Positions 35,808-44,647 are shown, counted from the first letter of the stretch. The stretch is 64,000 nt of DNA from JAXDMK01 sp963790325 (GCA_963790325.1 CAWBNY010000003.1:434001-498000); one strand, 5' to 3'. Notes: generated by a model from the letters alone, not told the origin. Program-made: numbers and translations.

Positions 35808-37017
35808 CCTTCGAGTCTGCCCTGCCGCAGGCGCCGACCACGCCGACCAACGCCGCCAGGGTGCCGGCGGCGAGGCCGCTGACCACCCGGCGGAGGGGGT
35901 CGCCGGGGACGGCGCCCGCGGCGAGGGCCACCGCGCCCCCGGCCAGCCAGGCCCAGGCCACGGCCCCCGTCCGGCCCGCCCCGGCCAGGGCCGACGTGGC
36001 CGTGAGGGCACCCAGATAGGCGGCGGTGGCCACCGCCAGCAGGGCGAGGGTGCCCGGCCCGAGACGGGGTCCGGGGCCGGTGAGGAGGTCGAGGACGGCG
36101 TCACCGAGGAGGGCGGAGGCGGCGGCACCGAGGACCGCCGCGATCGCCACACCACCCACGACCGGGCGCGCCACGGCCGCCTCCGCCCCCGGCGCCCCGG
36201 CCGCCACCGCCGGAACCAGAGCGGCCAGGACCCCTTTCCACGCCAGCGCCGGGGCCCGGGCGAGGACCACCGCCATCGCCAGGCGGGCGGTGCGGCGGTC
36301 GCCGGCCGGGGCGAGCAGCTCGAAGACGGCGGGCGAGGTGAGGAAGAGGCCCTGGGAAAGCAGCCCGGCCCCGGTGAGGGACCGGATGCGCTCCCCCACC
36401 CCCGCGGCACCGGGACCGGTGGTGGTGCGACCCCGTGCCACCCGGGTGGCGACCGTCGCGGCTGCGGCCACCGCCAGGGCGAGGGCGACGGCCGCCGCGC
36501 CCACATCGTCGGTCACCGCGGCCGCCGTCCCCACCAGGACCAGGCGGGCTCCGCCCTCCACCGCGATCGACGCGGCCAGCTCCCGGCGGCGGCGGTCCCC
36601 GGCCAGCCGGCCCCACGCGAGGTGGAGGGGGCCGTAGGCGGCGGCCACCGCGGCCAGCGCCAGCGGCACGGCGACGCCCCCCCGGAACACAAGGTGGCGG
36701 GCGGCGAGCCCGGCGCCGGCCACGACGACGGCGGCCACCGCCGCCCGCCGACGCACCAGGCGGGTGAGCGCCGCCGTGCCCTCCCCCCGGGCCGTGGCCC
36801 GGGCCGTCTCCTGCTCCACCGACGACCACAGGCCCGGCCCCACCACCACGGCCAGGGCCCATGCCACCGCCAGGGGCCCGGCCCGGGTCGGGTCCAGCAC
36901 CCGGGTGGCGACGGCCAAGCCCGCCACCGAGGCCGCGCCCGACACCAGGGCGCCGACCGCCACTCCCCCGACCACCGCTCCCCCTGCTCCTGACACCCGG
37001 GCGCGCACGCCCGTCAC
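35785..37017 (-). CDS. Polysaccharide flippase-like membrane protein
   Basis: A 410-residue, Ala/Val/Leu-rich integral membrane protein with about 12 helices, resembling Wzx/MATE-type flippases (SVAGLAVATRVLDPTRAGPL at the start). It could move a lipid-linked sugar across the membrane. Neighbouring divergent genes for an aldolase, an epimerase and glycosyltransferases agree with a surface-glycan locus. Family placement rests on topology only. Confidence 0.65.
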   Translation of the reverse strand: MTGVRARVSGAGGAVVGGVAVGALVSGAASVAGLAVATRVLDPTRAGPLAVAWALAVVVGPGLWSSVEQETARATARGEGTAALTRLVRRRAAVAAVVVAGAGLAARHLVFRGGVAVPLALAAVAAAYGPLHLAWGRLAGDRRRRELAASIAVEGGARLVLVGTAAAVTDDVGAAAVALALAVAAAATVATRVARGRTTTGPGAAGVGERIRSLTGAGLLSQGLFLTSPAVFELLAPAGDRRTARLAMAVVLARAPALAWKGVLAALVPAVAAGAPGAEAAVARPVVGGVAIAAVLGAAASALLGDAVLDLLTGPGPRLGPGTLALLAVATAAYLGALTATSALAGAGRTGAVAWAWLAGGAVALAAGAVPGDPLRRVVSGLAAGTLAALVGVVGACGRADSKGGLVAGQ

Positions 37018-37041
37018 CGTGCCCCGCCGACCACCGGCTTC

Positions 37042-37069
37042 GCCAACGCAAGTGAGGTTGGCGTGCCAA
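37042..37069. promoter_or_regulatory. Overlapping inverted repeats in divergent promoter region
   Basis: GCCAAC (37042-37047) pairs with GTTGGC (37057-37062), and TTGGC-gt-GCCAA (37058-37069) forms a second dyad. They fill the 59-bp gap between the divergent flippase and aldolase genes and look like an operator for a shared regulator. Confidence 0.4.
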
Positions 37070-37076
37070 AGGGGTT

Positions 37077-37886
37077 TTGTTAGCTTCTCCTATCGACCTC
37101 TTCACGTTCACCACCGACCCGGACTTCGCCGACCGGGTCGTGCGGGCCGGGGCCGCGGGGGTTGTCGTCGACTGGGAGCGGCGGGGCAAGCGCCGGCGAC
37201 AGGCGGGTCGCGACACCCAGATCAACGCCGACACCCCGGAGGACCTGGCCTCGGTCCGGGCCGCCATCGACGGTCGCGTCGTGTGCCGGGTCAACGGGTG
37301 GGGCCGGTGGACGACTGCCGAGATCGACCTGGCCATCACCCTGGGGGCGGACGAGGTCCTCCTGCCCATGGTCCGGCGGGTGGAGGACGTCGATGCCGCC
37401 GTCGACCACGTGAACGGGCGGTGCGGACTCGGCATCCTGGTGGAGACGGCCGACGCGGTGCGCAGGGCGGACGAGCTGATGCGCCGCCCCCTCGCCCGGG
37501 TCTACGTGGGCCTGAACGACCTCATGATCGACCGGGGCTACGGGCCCCTGTTCGGTGCCCTCGTCGACGGCACCGTCGACCGGCTGGCGGCACTGGCCGT
37601 CGCCGGGGACATCCCGTTCGGTGTGGCCGGGCTCACCGTCCCCGAGGGGGGCGTGCCCGTCCCCTGCCCGCTGCTGGCCGGTGAGCTGGCCCGGCTGGGG
37701 GCGTCGTTCACGTTTCTCCGGCGCTCGTTCCACGCCGACACCGCCGGGCGCGACCTCGACGTCGACGTCCCCCGCATCCTCGCCATGGTCGAGGCCGCCC
37801 GGGCCCGCGACGCCGACCGGGTTGCCTCCGACCGGGCCCTGCTGGAGGTTGCGGTGGGGACGCAGTTCGAGGACGAGGCGGTGTGA
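37077..37886 (+). CDS. HpcH/HpaI aldolase-like protein
   Basis: A 269-residue TIM-barrel protein of the HpcH/HpaI aldolase / citrate-lyase-beta type: VVVDWERRGKRRRQAG near the front (phosphoenolpyruvate/pyruvate-binding Arg), GADEVLLPMVRR and GLGILVETADAV later, and VYVGLNDLMIDRGY. It may form or cut C-C bonds of a hydroxy acid or sugar acid. A TTG start at 37077 is the only in-frame start near; its RBS is poor. The stop overlaps the next gene's GTG. Confidence 0.65.
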   Translation: MLASPIDLFTFTTDPDFADRVVRAGAAGVVVDWERRGKRRRQAGRDTQINADTPEDLASVRAAIDGRVVCRVNGWGRWTTAEIDLAITLGADEVLLPMVRRVEDVDAAVDHVNGRCGLGILVETADAVRRADELMRRPLARVYVGLNDLMIDRGYGPLFGALVDGTVDRLAALAVAGDIPFGVAGLTVPEGGVPVPCPLLAGELARLGASFTFLRRSFHADTAGRDLDVDVPRILAMVEAARARDADRVASDRALLEVAVGTQFEDEAV

Positions 37887-38809
37887 GAGCGCTGGTCACA
37901 GGGGTCGGGGGGTTCGTCGGGGCCCACCTCGCGGCCCGGCTGGTCGACGACGGGTGGGACGTCACCGGCACCGTCCGACCGGGGGCTGCGCCCTGGCGCG
38001 TGGAGGCGCTGGGCGCCGAGATCCGCGTCGTCGAAGCCGACCTTTCCGTCTCGGCCGACGCCACCGCGGCCGCGATCACCGCCGATGCCGACGTCGCCTT
38101 CGTCCTGGCCGCGGCCCGGGTCGCGGCCACCCCGGCGGAGCGGGCCGCCACCGCCGCCGTCAACGGGGCCGGCGTCCAGTGGCTGGTGGACGCCCTCCCC
38201 CACCATTGCCGGGCCGTCGTGCGCCTGGGGTCGTCGACGGAGTACGCCGAGGCCGGCGGGCCGATGGACGAGTCCACCCCCCTCCGCCCCCGGGGCTTCT
38301 TCGGCGCCACCAAGGCCGCCGGCTCCCTCCTGACGGTGGCCACGGCCGGCGCCCGGGGGATGCGTTCGGCGGTGCTGAGGGCGTTCCAGGTCTACGGCCC
38401 GCTCGACCACCCGGGTCGGCTGGTGCCGAGCGCGCTGCGGGCGGCGCGGGACGGCACTCCCCTCCCCCTCACCGAACCCGGCCGGCGCCGGGACTGGGTC
38501 TACGTCGACGACGTCGTCGAGGCCTGCGTGCGGGTGGCGGGGGCCGACCACCTCCCGGCCGGGCAGGTGCTCAACGTCGGCACCGGCCGCCAGGTGGCCA
38601 ACGAGGACCTGGTGGCGGAGGTGGCGCGGGTCACCGGGCGGCCGGTGGCGACGGTGGTCGGCGCCCACCCGGGCCGGGGCTGGGACGCGGCGTCGTGGGC
38701 GTGCGACCCGTCGCTCGCCCGCACCCTGCTCGGCTGGGAGGCCAAGGTCGACCTGGCCGACGGCCTGGCCCGCTGCTGGGAGGCGACCCGGTGCCCACCA
38801 GCCCGTTGA
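37883..38809 (+). CDS. NAD-dependent epimerase/dehydratase with Tyr-to-Phe change
   Basis: A 308-residue extended SDR: TGVGGFVGAHLA (NAD site), SSTEYAEA, RAFQVYGP, and RDWVYVDDVVEA. The catalytic Tyr-x3-Lys is Phe140-x3-Lys144 (FFGATKAAG), so the proton-donating Tyr is missing. The enzyme may be inactive, use another acid, or act as a binding protein. It lies between the aldolase (4-base overlap) and a glycosyltransferase. Confidence 0.8.
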   Translation: MRALVTGVGGFVGAHLAARLVDDGWDVTGTVRPGAAPWRVEALGAEIRVVEADLSVSADATAAAITADADVAFVLAAARVAATPAERAATAAVNGAGVQWLVDALPHHCRAVVRLGSSTEYAEAGGPMDESTPLRPRGFFGATKAAGSLLTVATAGARGMRSAVLRAFQVYGPLDHPGRLVPSALRAARDGTPLPLTEPGRRRDWVYVDDVVEACVRVAGADHLPAGQVLNVGTGRQVANEDLVAEVARVTGRPVATVVGAHPGRGWDAASWACDPSLARTLLGWEAKVDLADGLARCWEATRCPPAR

Positions 38810-39486
38810 TCGTCGTCGTCACGCCCGTCTACGGCAACGAGGCCACGCTCCCCGAGCTGGCCCGCCGGCTGGCGGCGGCGCTGGACGGCCGGCCGTGGCG
38901 GCTGCGGATGGTCGTCGACGCGTCCCCCGACGCCAGCCTGGCCGTGGCCCGGGGTCTGGCCGCGGCCGACCCCGGACGGATCGCGGTCACCGCCCTCGAC
39001 CGCAACGTGGGCCAGAACCGGGCCCTCGCCCGGGGCCTAACCGATGAGATGGGGGGCGAGGTCTGGGTGTGCCTCGACGCCGACCTCCAGGACCCGCCCG
39101 AGGCGGTGCCGGCCCTCCTCCGGCGGTTGGCGGTGGGCGACGTGGGGGCGGTCTTCGGTGGGCGGCGGGGCGCCTACGAGAGCCGGGCCAGACTCGTCAG
39201 CGGCCACGTTCACCGGGCGGTCATGGGCCGGATCACCGGCCTCCCGGCCGACGCCGGCGCCTTCGTGGCCATGGGCCCGGTCGCCCGCGGAGCGGTCCTC
39301 GACCTCGACGGGCCCAGCGTGGTGGCCGCCATCGGGGCGTCGGGCGTGCCCTGCGCGTCGGTGCCGGTCGCCCGCCACCCCCGCCCCGAGGGCCGGTCGT
39401 CGTGGACCACGTCGGCCCGGGTGCGGCAGTCGGCCCGCACCCTGGCCTGGGCCGCGGCCCAGCGCCGTCCCGGCTCGAGGCGGTAG
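38791..39486 (+). CDS. Family 2 glycosyltransferase
   Basis: A 231-residue GT2 enzyme: VVVTPVYGNEATLPELARRL, the DADLQDPPEAVP motif (Asp-x-Asp metal/sugar-nucleotide site) and ALARGL. It resembles dolichol/polyprenyl-phosphate sugar transferases without membrane helices. The GTG at 38791 overlaps the epimerase end by 19 bases. It is the last gene of the aldolase-epimerase-GT operon. Confidence 0.85.
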   Translation: MPTSPLIVVVTPVYGNEATLPELARRLAAALDGRPWRLRMVVDASPDASLAVARGLAAADPGRIAVTALDRNVGQNRALARGLTDEMGGEVWVCLDADLQDPPEAVPALLRRLAVGDVGAVFGGRRGAYESRARLVSGHVHRAVMGRITGLPADAGAFVAMGPVARGAVLDLDGPSVVAAIGASGVPCASVPVARHPRPEGRSSWTTSARVRQSARTLAWAAAQRRPGSRR

Positions 39487-39523
39487 CCGAAACAGACGGC
39501 GTCGGCCCCGCCTTCCGCGCCCG

Positions 39524-40999
39524 CTAGGCCTCCCACCGCTGCACCAGCGTGTCGGCATAGCGGCCGGGGAAACGCAGCTCCTCCGTCACTTGCAGGCCCC
39601 GACCGGTCAGGTCGGCGTCGAGGGCCTCCAGCTTGTCCCGGTCGCCCTTGATCCCGCCCTTGGCCCGGCGCACGACCCAGACGGTGGTCGCGCCCGAGGG
39701 CACCCCCGCCGGCGGCAGCACCAGGTCGGGGACGAGGCCGGGGTGATCGACCCGGGCGTAGTGGTCGACGCCGAGGGCGTCCCACCGGGCCGCGGCCACC
39801 ACCGGCTGGCCGGACCGGTGGCCGGCGGCGACGGCCGACACCGCCCCCCGCACGTCCTCCTTGGGACCGAGGCGGGTGTCGGCCACGGTGGCCCACAACG
39901 ACGCCCCCAGCACCACCGCCAGCCCGAGCGGGACGATCCGGCGGGGCAGCCGGGTGACCCCCAACGCCACCAGCAGCGCCAGCCCGAGGACCGCCGGCAA
40001 CAGGTAGCGGTCGACGAACACCGGATGGACCAGTCCGGCCAGCGTCACCGCCACCACCGGCACCCCGATCCAGCACCCGCCGACCACGGCCGCGTCCCGC
40101 CGCCCCCGGACGACGCCGTAGCCGGCTGCGGCCAGGGTGATCGCCGCCAGCGGCACCCGCCCCCCGGCCCACGACATCAGCAGCAGGCGGGGCACCTCCC
40201 CGCCGACGTCGGACAGCCACCACACCCCCGACGCCCCGACCCCGTTGCCGACCGCCACCCCCACCAGGGCGGCCGCGGGCAGGGCAGCGGCAGCCGTGGC
40301 CAGCACGACCGGCCACGCGTGCCGGCCCCGCACCACCAGGGCGGCCAGGGCCAGTCCCCCGAGCACCAGGAGGGCGAACCAGTGGGCCAGGCCGGCGGCC
40401 GCCCCCGCCAGCCCGTAGAGGACGACCGACCGGGGCGCCCCGTCGAGCCATCGGGCGAGGCCGAGGCCGGCCAGGGAGACCGCCAGCAGGGCCAGCCCGT
40501 AGCCCCGGGCCTCGGCTGCGTACTGCACCACGAACGGGTTGGTGGCCACCACCAGGCCCGCCACCACCGCCACTCCCACCCCGGCCAGGCGAGCCACCGT
40601 CCGGGTGAAGATCCCGACCGCTCCCACCGCCGCCACCAGCGACAGCAGCCGCAACCCGACCTCGTCCGCCGGCAGGCGGGTGACCGTCAGCCACAGGTGG
40701 GTGACGAGGTAGTACGGGCCGTTGTAGGACGGGGGGGCGTCACGGAGGTAGGCGATCGTCCCCTCCCCGTGGACCAGGGCGGACACGATCCTGGGCAGCG
40801 GTAGGGGCGCCACCTCCGCCGTGTACAGCTCGTCGTACCAGAGCCCGTGGCCGCGGGCGACGACCCACCCCCCGACGATGGCCAACACCAGCGGCGGCAG
40901 CAGCCACCAGGCCACGCCCGGGCCCGGACCGCGCCCGGGCCTTGACCCCCCGGCCTCAGGCGGCGTCGGCGAGCGGAGGGTTGGGTAGGAGAGAGCCAT
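39524..40999 (-). CDS. GT-C type membrane glycosyltransferase
   Basis: A 491-residue protein with about 11 membrane helices; the first loop has WYDELYTAEVAPL (Asp-Glu, as in the catalytic DE/DD of GT-C mannosyltransferases) and the C-terminus has a soluble domain. It would transfer a sugar from a polyprenyl-phosphate donor outside the membrane. The ATG at 40999 overlaps the ATG of the divergent gene; another ATG at 41041 would lengthen it. Confidence 0.75.
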   Translation of the reverse strand: MALSYPTLRSPTPPEAGGSRPGRGPGPGVAWWLLPPLVLAIVGGWVVARGHGLWYDELYTAEVAPLPLPRIVSALVHGEGTIAYLRDAPPSYNGPYYLVTHLWLTVTRLPADEVGLRLLSLVAAVGAVGIFTRTVARLAGVGVAVVAGLVVATNPFVVQYAAEARGYGLALLAVSLAGLGLARWLDGAPRSVVLYGLAGAAAGLAHWFALLVLGGLALAALVVRGRHAWPVVLATAAAALPAAALVGVAVGNGVGASGVWWLSDVGGEVPRLLLMSWAGGRVPLAAITLAAAGYGVVRGRRDAAVVGGCWIGVPVVAVTLAGLVHPVFVDRYLLPAVLGLALLVALGVTRLPRRIVPLGLAVVLGASLWATVADTRLGPKEDVRGAVSAVAAGHRSGQPVVAAARWDALGVDHYARVDHPGLVPDLVLPPAGVPSGATTVWVVRRAKGGIKGDRDKLEALDADLTGRGLQVTEELRFPGRYADTLVQRWEA

Positions 41000-41612
41000 G
41001 GCAGTTTCCCGAGTAGTGGCACGTCCGATGCTGGCCGCCATGTTCGTCTCCGGCGGCCTGGAGCAGCTCAGACGACCGCAGACGAAGGTGATGCAGGCCG
41101 AGAAGGTGGCCGAGCCGATCGCGGAGCGGCTTCACCTGCCGGAGGACGCCAAGACCCTGGTGCGCATCAACGGGGCGGTTCAGCTGGGGGCGGCATCGCT
41201 GCTGGCCCTGGGCCGGATGCCCCGACTCTCGGCGGCCGCCCTGGCCGCCTCCCTGGTGCCGACCACCCTGGCCGGTCACCGCTTCTGGGAGGAGTACGAG
41301 CCCCAGCGGCGCAGCGCCCAGCGCACCATGTTCCTCAAGAACGTCTCCATGCTCGGGGGGCTGGTGCTGGCCGCCACCGACCTCGAGGGCCGGCCGTCGT
41401 TGTCGTGGAGAGCCCGCACCGCCACCGCCGAGGCGTCCCGCAAGCTCGGCCACGGGTCGCGGCGCGCCACCCGGAAGCTGAACCACGCCGTCCGCGACGT
41501 CGAGAAGGCAGCCGGGGCGACCGCCCACAAGGTGGAGCAGGGAGCCCGGGCGGCGGTGCACACGATGGAGAAGGTGGCCGCCGCAGTCCCCGTCCCCGTC
41601 GGCCGTCACTGA
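40998..41612 (+). CDS. DoxX-family membrane protein
   Basis: A 204-residue protein. The front 130 residues look like a DoxX domain with four helices (RPMLAAMFVSGGLEQL, INGAVQLGAASLLALGRMPR, GGLVLAATDLEG), followed by a basic helical tail rich in Ala, Lys and His (about 140-204). DoxX proteins are linked to redox and membrane stress. RBS TAGGAG is 9 nt upstream. Confidence 0.75.
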   Translation: MAVSRVVARPMLAAMFVSGGLEQLRRPQTKVMQAEKVAEPIAERLHLPEDAKTLVRINGAVQLGAASLLALGRMPRLSAAALAASLVPTTLAGHRFWEEYEPQRRSAQRTMFLKNVSMLGGLVLAATDLEGRPSLSWRARTATAEASRKLGHGSRRATRKLNHAVRDVEKAAGATAHKVEQGARAAVHTMEKVAAAVPVPVGRH

Positions 41613-41631
41613 GATCGCCCCCGGGCGCGAC

Positions 41632-41665
41632 GATCCGGCCACCCCCCGGGGGGAATGGCCGGATC
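41632..41665. terminator. Strong hairpin between convergent genes
   Basis: GATCCGGCCA (41632-41641) pairs with TGGCCGGATC (41656-41665); inside lie CCCCCC and GGGGGG which extend the stem. It lies between convergent genes and can serve both. Confidence 0.6.
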
Positions 41666-41688
41666 GAGTGGCACTTCGACGGTCGGGC

Positions 41689-42483
41689 TCAGCCCCGGAG
41701 CGATCCCACAGCCCCCATGGCCTGCTGGGCGAAGCCGGTGGCCATCTCCATCAGGCCGCCACCCCCGCCGCCGGTGAGGCCGCCGAGCATGCCCCCCGCC
41801 TGGTCGAGCAACGGCTTGACCATGCCGCCGGCCTGGCCCAGCAGCTCGGTGGCGCTGCCCAGGCCGCCGCCGGACGTGAGACCGGAGACGAGACCCATGG
41901 CCTGGTCGAGCAACGGCTTGGCCATCGCGGTGGCCTTGCCGAGAAGGTCACCGCCGCCACCGCTGATCAGGCCCATGCCTCCGTCGAGGAGGGGCTTGGC
42001 CATGCCGCTGAGCGAGCCGAGCAGGTCGGTGGCACCACCGACGCCGCCGTTGAGCAGCGTGGTGACCGCACCCGAGCTCTGGTCGAGAAGGGGCTTGACC
42101 ACCTCGGCCGCCTTGCCCAGCATGGCCGTGGCCCCCTCGAGCCCGGCCGTGCCGCCGAGCATCCCGGAGGCCTGACCGAGCATGGGCTTGGCCATGCCGA
42201 TGGCCTGACCGAGCAGAGGCTTGGCCATCTCCATGCCCTGGGCGAGCAGGGGCGCGGCCATGGCCTGGGCCTGCTCCAGGACCGGGATCACCGCCGCGAT
42301 GTTGAGCCCGCCGAGGTTCAGCGCGCCGATCACCGGGAGGTTGGACAGCAGGTCGAGTGGATTCGCTCCTCCACCTCCCCCGGCAGGCGGCCCCCCGCTG
42401 GCCTCTGGTGCGGCACTGGGCGCAGGAGCGCTCTGGCCCTTCTTGGATCGAGCTGCCGCGACTGCCTCCGACATCGAGCCCAT
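41689..42483 (-). CDS. Repeat protein with tandem Lys-Pro-Leu-Leu helices
   Basis: A 264-residue protein built from imperfect repeats of about 26-34 residues. The unit has an amphipathic part like MAKPLLDQAMGLVSGL followed by Gly-rich GGGLGSATELLGQ. The motif (M/V)(A/V)KPLL-(D/G)-Q occurs about six times. The N-terminus is disordered and Ala/Pro/Gly-rich. No signal peptide. The ATG at 42483 has AAGGAG upstream. I do not recognise the family; the repeats suggest membrane- or lipid-surface association as in phasins or apolipoproteins, which is only a guess. Confidence 0.65.
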   Translation of the reverse strand: MGSMSEAVAAARSKKGQSAPAPSAAPEASGGPPAGGGGGANPLDLLSNLPVIGALNLGGLNIAAVIPVLEQAQAMAAPLLAQGMEMAKPLLGQAIGMAKPMLGQASGMLGGTAGLEGATAMLGKAAEVVKPLLDQSSGAVTTLLNGGVGGATDLLGSLSGMAKPLLDGGMGLISGGGGDLLGKATAMAKPLLDQAMGLVSGLTSGGGLGSATELLGQAGGMVKPLLDQAGGMLGGLTGGGGGGLMEMATGFAQQAMGAVGSLRG

Positions 42484-42543
42484 CCCGCTCTCCTTTCCGG
42501 CGTGTTTCACGCCGATTAACAGGGGTGGCTATTCGCGATCAAT

Positions 42544-43362
42544 CTATGCGTCTCCGGCGCGGCTATCCAAGCTCTTCGCCTGCAAAATCGGCACGACCCG
42601 GACGATGTAGGTGCGAACGGCCGCCGGAAGGGGCCGATCCGGGTAGGCGTAGGTGAAGCAGAGGGTCGACGCCCCCGCACCCTGGGCAGCCAAACGGACG
42701 AGCTGATGGGGCGCGTCGCCCGACTCGTACACCTCGTCGACCACGGTGAGGGCCCGTCCCACCATCTCCATGTGCCAGGCCCGGCGCTCGCCGAGGGGGA
42801 TGGGGAGACGGAGGTCGAAGGTGGAGTCGGCGGCCACGTCGATCACCCGCAGGGTGCGCTCGGTGGGCATGTCGAGCGGCGGCGGTCCGGGGATCATGAC
42901 CTCCGGCCGGGGGCCGTCGTCATCGTCGGCGGCGTCGTCGGAGGACGGCCGCCGGCGACCGGCGGGGCGCTCCTCCAGCGCCGGGTCGTAGCCCTCGGGC
43001 GCAGGCTTCGGAACGGGGTCGACCCAGATCCACCCGTCACGCTCCTCGACCGCGAAGCAGGGAAGGTACCCAGGACGGAGCTTCCAGAGGTTCTCCGGCT
43101 TCGCCGTGCAGGTGGGAACCACGTTGCGGCCCGACACCGGGTCGTACAGGTAGCGGTGGCGGGGGCAGCTGACCAGGCCGTCGACGATGGTGGAGGCGTC
43201 GAGCTCGGTGACCTGGTGGGGACAGATGGGGTCGAAGGCCACCACCGAGCCGTCGGCCAGGCGAGCCACGAGGACGTAGGTGTCGGCCGCCCGCACCCGG
43301 CGGATCCGGGTGTCGGGGCCCTCGCCCCGAGGCAGGTCCTCGCTCCGCAACGTCTGGAACAC
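42544..43362 (-). CDS. Rieske [2Fe-2S] domain protein
   Basis: A 272-residue protein. Residues about 50-75 give the Rieske ligands Cys-Pro-His (CPHQV) and Cys-Pro-Arg-His (SCPRHRYLYD). A Pro/Asp-rich linker follows, then a beta-rich C-terminal domain with no clear catalytic motif. It is shorter than a ring-hydroxylating oxygenase and may be an electron-transfer or ligand-binding protein. Confidence 0.75.
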   Translation of the reverse strand: MFQTLRSEDLPRGEGPDTRIRRVRAADTYVLVARLADGSVVAFDPICPHQVTELDASTIVDGLVSCPRHRYLYDPVSGRNVVPTCTAKPENLWKLRPGYLPCFAVEERDGWIWVDPVPKPAPEGYDPALEERPAGRRRPSSDDAADDDDGPRPEVMIPGPPPLDMPTERTLRVIDVAADSTFDLRLPIPLGERRAWHMEMVGRALTVVDEVYESGDAPHQLVRLAAQGAGASTLCFTYAYPDRPLPAAVRTYIVRVVPILQAKSLDSRAGDA

Positions 43363-43472
43363 CCGGGAAGTCTACGGAACCCGGGGCCGCTACTCCCCGG
43401 TCGCCCTCGTAGGCGGAATGCGTCGGGTCACGATCCCCGGGCGCCCCGGCGACGCCGCCTCCCACCGGCGGG

Positions 43473-44291
43473 CTACGGGTTGCGGAGGAAGTTGCGCAGC
43501 CTGAGGCCCAGCCACGGCTTGCGGCCGAAGGCCACGAGCTTGCCCTTGAGGATCGGCGGCCACTGGGTGGTGCGGGCCCACGCCACCGCCAGGAAGGCGG
43601 CGGGGTCGACCGACAGGTGGCAGTCGATCCGGCCGGGGGCCTCGTCGGACACGGTGAGATCGCCGTCGTCGAAGCGCAGGTACGAATCGCCCCCACCCCG
43701 GAGGGCGACGTGGTAGGTGGCCTTCACCCCGGCCGCCGCCTCCTGGTCGACCATCGCCCCCTTCAACGCACCCAGGACGGGGAACATGAAGCCCCGCAGG
43801 ACGAGGGCCGCGTGGGCCCGCTCGACCGGCCACGGGGCCGCGTCGGCCCGGGCCAGGTCGCCGCCGTGGACGACCAGCTCGTTGAGGGCGTGGCTGGCGA
43901 TGGTGGACATCGGGAAGTCGATGCCCTGCACCACCCACTGCCGGCTGGGATTGCCGGGGGTGTCGCGCAGGACGGTCAGCAGGGCCGCCACGCTGGCGTC
44001 GATGCGGGTGGCGATGGCGCCCAGGTCTCGCTCGGACTCACCCGTCACCAGCATCGGCATGAGCTTCATCAGGTCCCAGATGTCGTCCGACATCGGACTC
44101 GAACCCCGAGCCAGGCTGGTGATGATGTCAACCCCGTGGGAGATGTGCACGGCCAGGTCGGTGGCATCCCAGATGCCGAGGGCAGGGGCGTCGGGATGGT
44201 TGACGGCCCGCACCAGGGCCGACACCCGGGCGCCCGCAACTGCGATCGCCCGCCGAACCTCGACCGGGTCGACCGGCGCCAGCGTTGCCAT
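43473..44291 (-). CDS. Maleylpyruvate isomerase-type (DinB/MDMPI) protein
   Basis: A 272-residue protein with an N-terminal DinB-like helical bundle (metal His in VHISHGVD and SHALNELVVHGGDLARA) and a C-terminal SCP2-like domain (RFDDGDLTVSDEAPGRIDC). This is the mycothiol-dependent maleylpyruvate isomerase group common in actinobacteria. The reaction is unknown. The ATG at 44291 is preferred to one at 44312. Confidence 0.8.
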   Translation of the reverse strand: MATLAPVDPVEVRRAIAVAGARVSALVRAVNHPDAPALGIWDATDLAVHISHGVDIITSLARGSSPMSDDIWDLMKLMPMLVTGESERDLGAIATRIDASVAALLTVLRDTPGNPSRQWVVQGIDFPMSTIASHALNELVVHGGDLARADAAPWPVERAHAALVLRGFMFPVLGALKGAMVDQEAAAGVKATYHVALRGGGDSYLRFDDGDLTVSDEAPGRIDCHLSVDPAAFLAVAWARTTQWPPILKGKLVAFGRKPWLGLRLRNFLRNP

Positions 44292-44336
44292 CCGACAGAT
44301 TGTGGCGGACAAACGCCGACCGACCCGGCGTCGGCC

Positions 44337-44528
44337 CTAGAAGGCAGCCTTCCCGGTGTTGTAGACGAGGGGGAAGATCCACAGGGCCAGGCCCAGGGGC
44401 AGGACCACCAGTCGGGCGGCCAGTCCCCGGCGACCCCGGCTCCCGAACTTCCAACCCTCCCCGAGGGCGGCCACCAGGAAGCAGACGAGGGCAGCCAGGT
44501 AGAAGAAGAACTCCGTTTTCGGGCTCAT
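44337..44528 (-). CDS. Small two-helix membrane protein (63 aa)
   Basis: Two hydrophobic segments (FFFYLAALVCFLVAALGEGW and LVVLPLGLALWIFPLVYNTG) with a basic loop RGRRGLAAR between. No family recognised. It follows the 19-residue peptide gene by 10 bases and may be co-transcribed. Confidence 0.6.
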   Translation of the reverse strand: MSPKTEFFFYLAALVCFLVAALGEGWKFGSRGRRGLAARLVVLPLGLALWIFPLVYNTGKAAF

Positions 44529-44538
44529 CGCAGACTTC

Positions 44539-44598
44539 TCAGGTGAGGAGCAGGACGAGGATGATTATGAGGACGAGCGTTCCGATGCCGATGTACAT
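44539..44598 (-). CDS. Tiny hydrophobic peptide (19 aa)
   Basis: ATG at 44598 with a GGAG 8 nt upstream encodes MYIGIGTLVLIIILVLLLT, a single membrane helix. Similar very short hydrophobic proteins recur in bacterial genomes. The RBS spacing and clean helix support it as real. The function is unknown. Confidence 0.5.
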   Translation of the reverse strand: MYIGIGTLVLIIILVLLLT

Positions 44599-44647
44599 GG
44601 GATCTCCAACCCGCCGGAGGGGTTCCGGCACTACCTGATGAGTTCCC

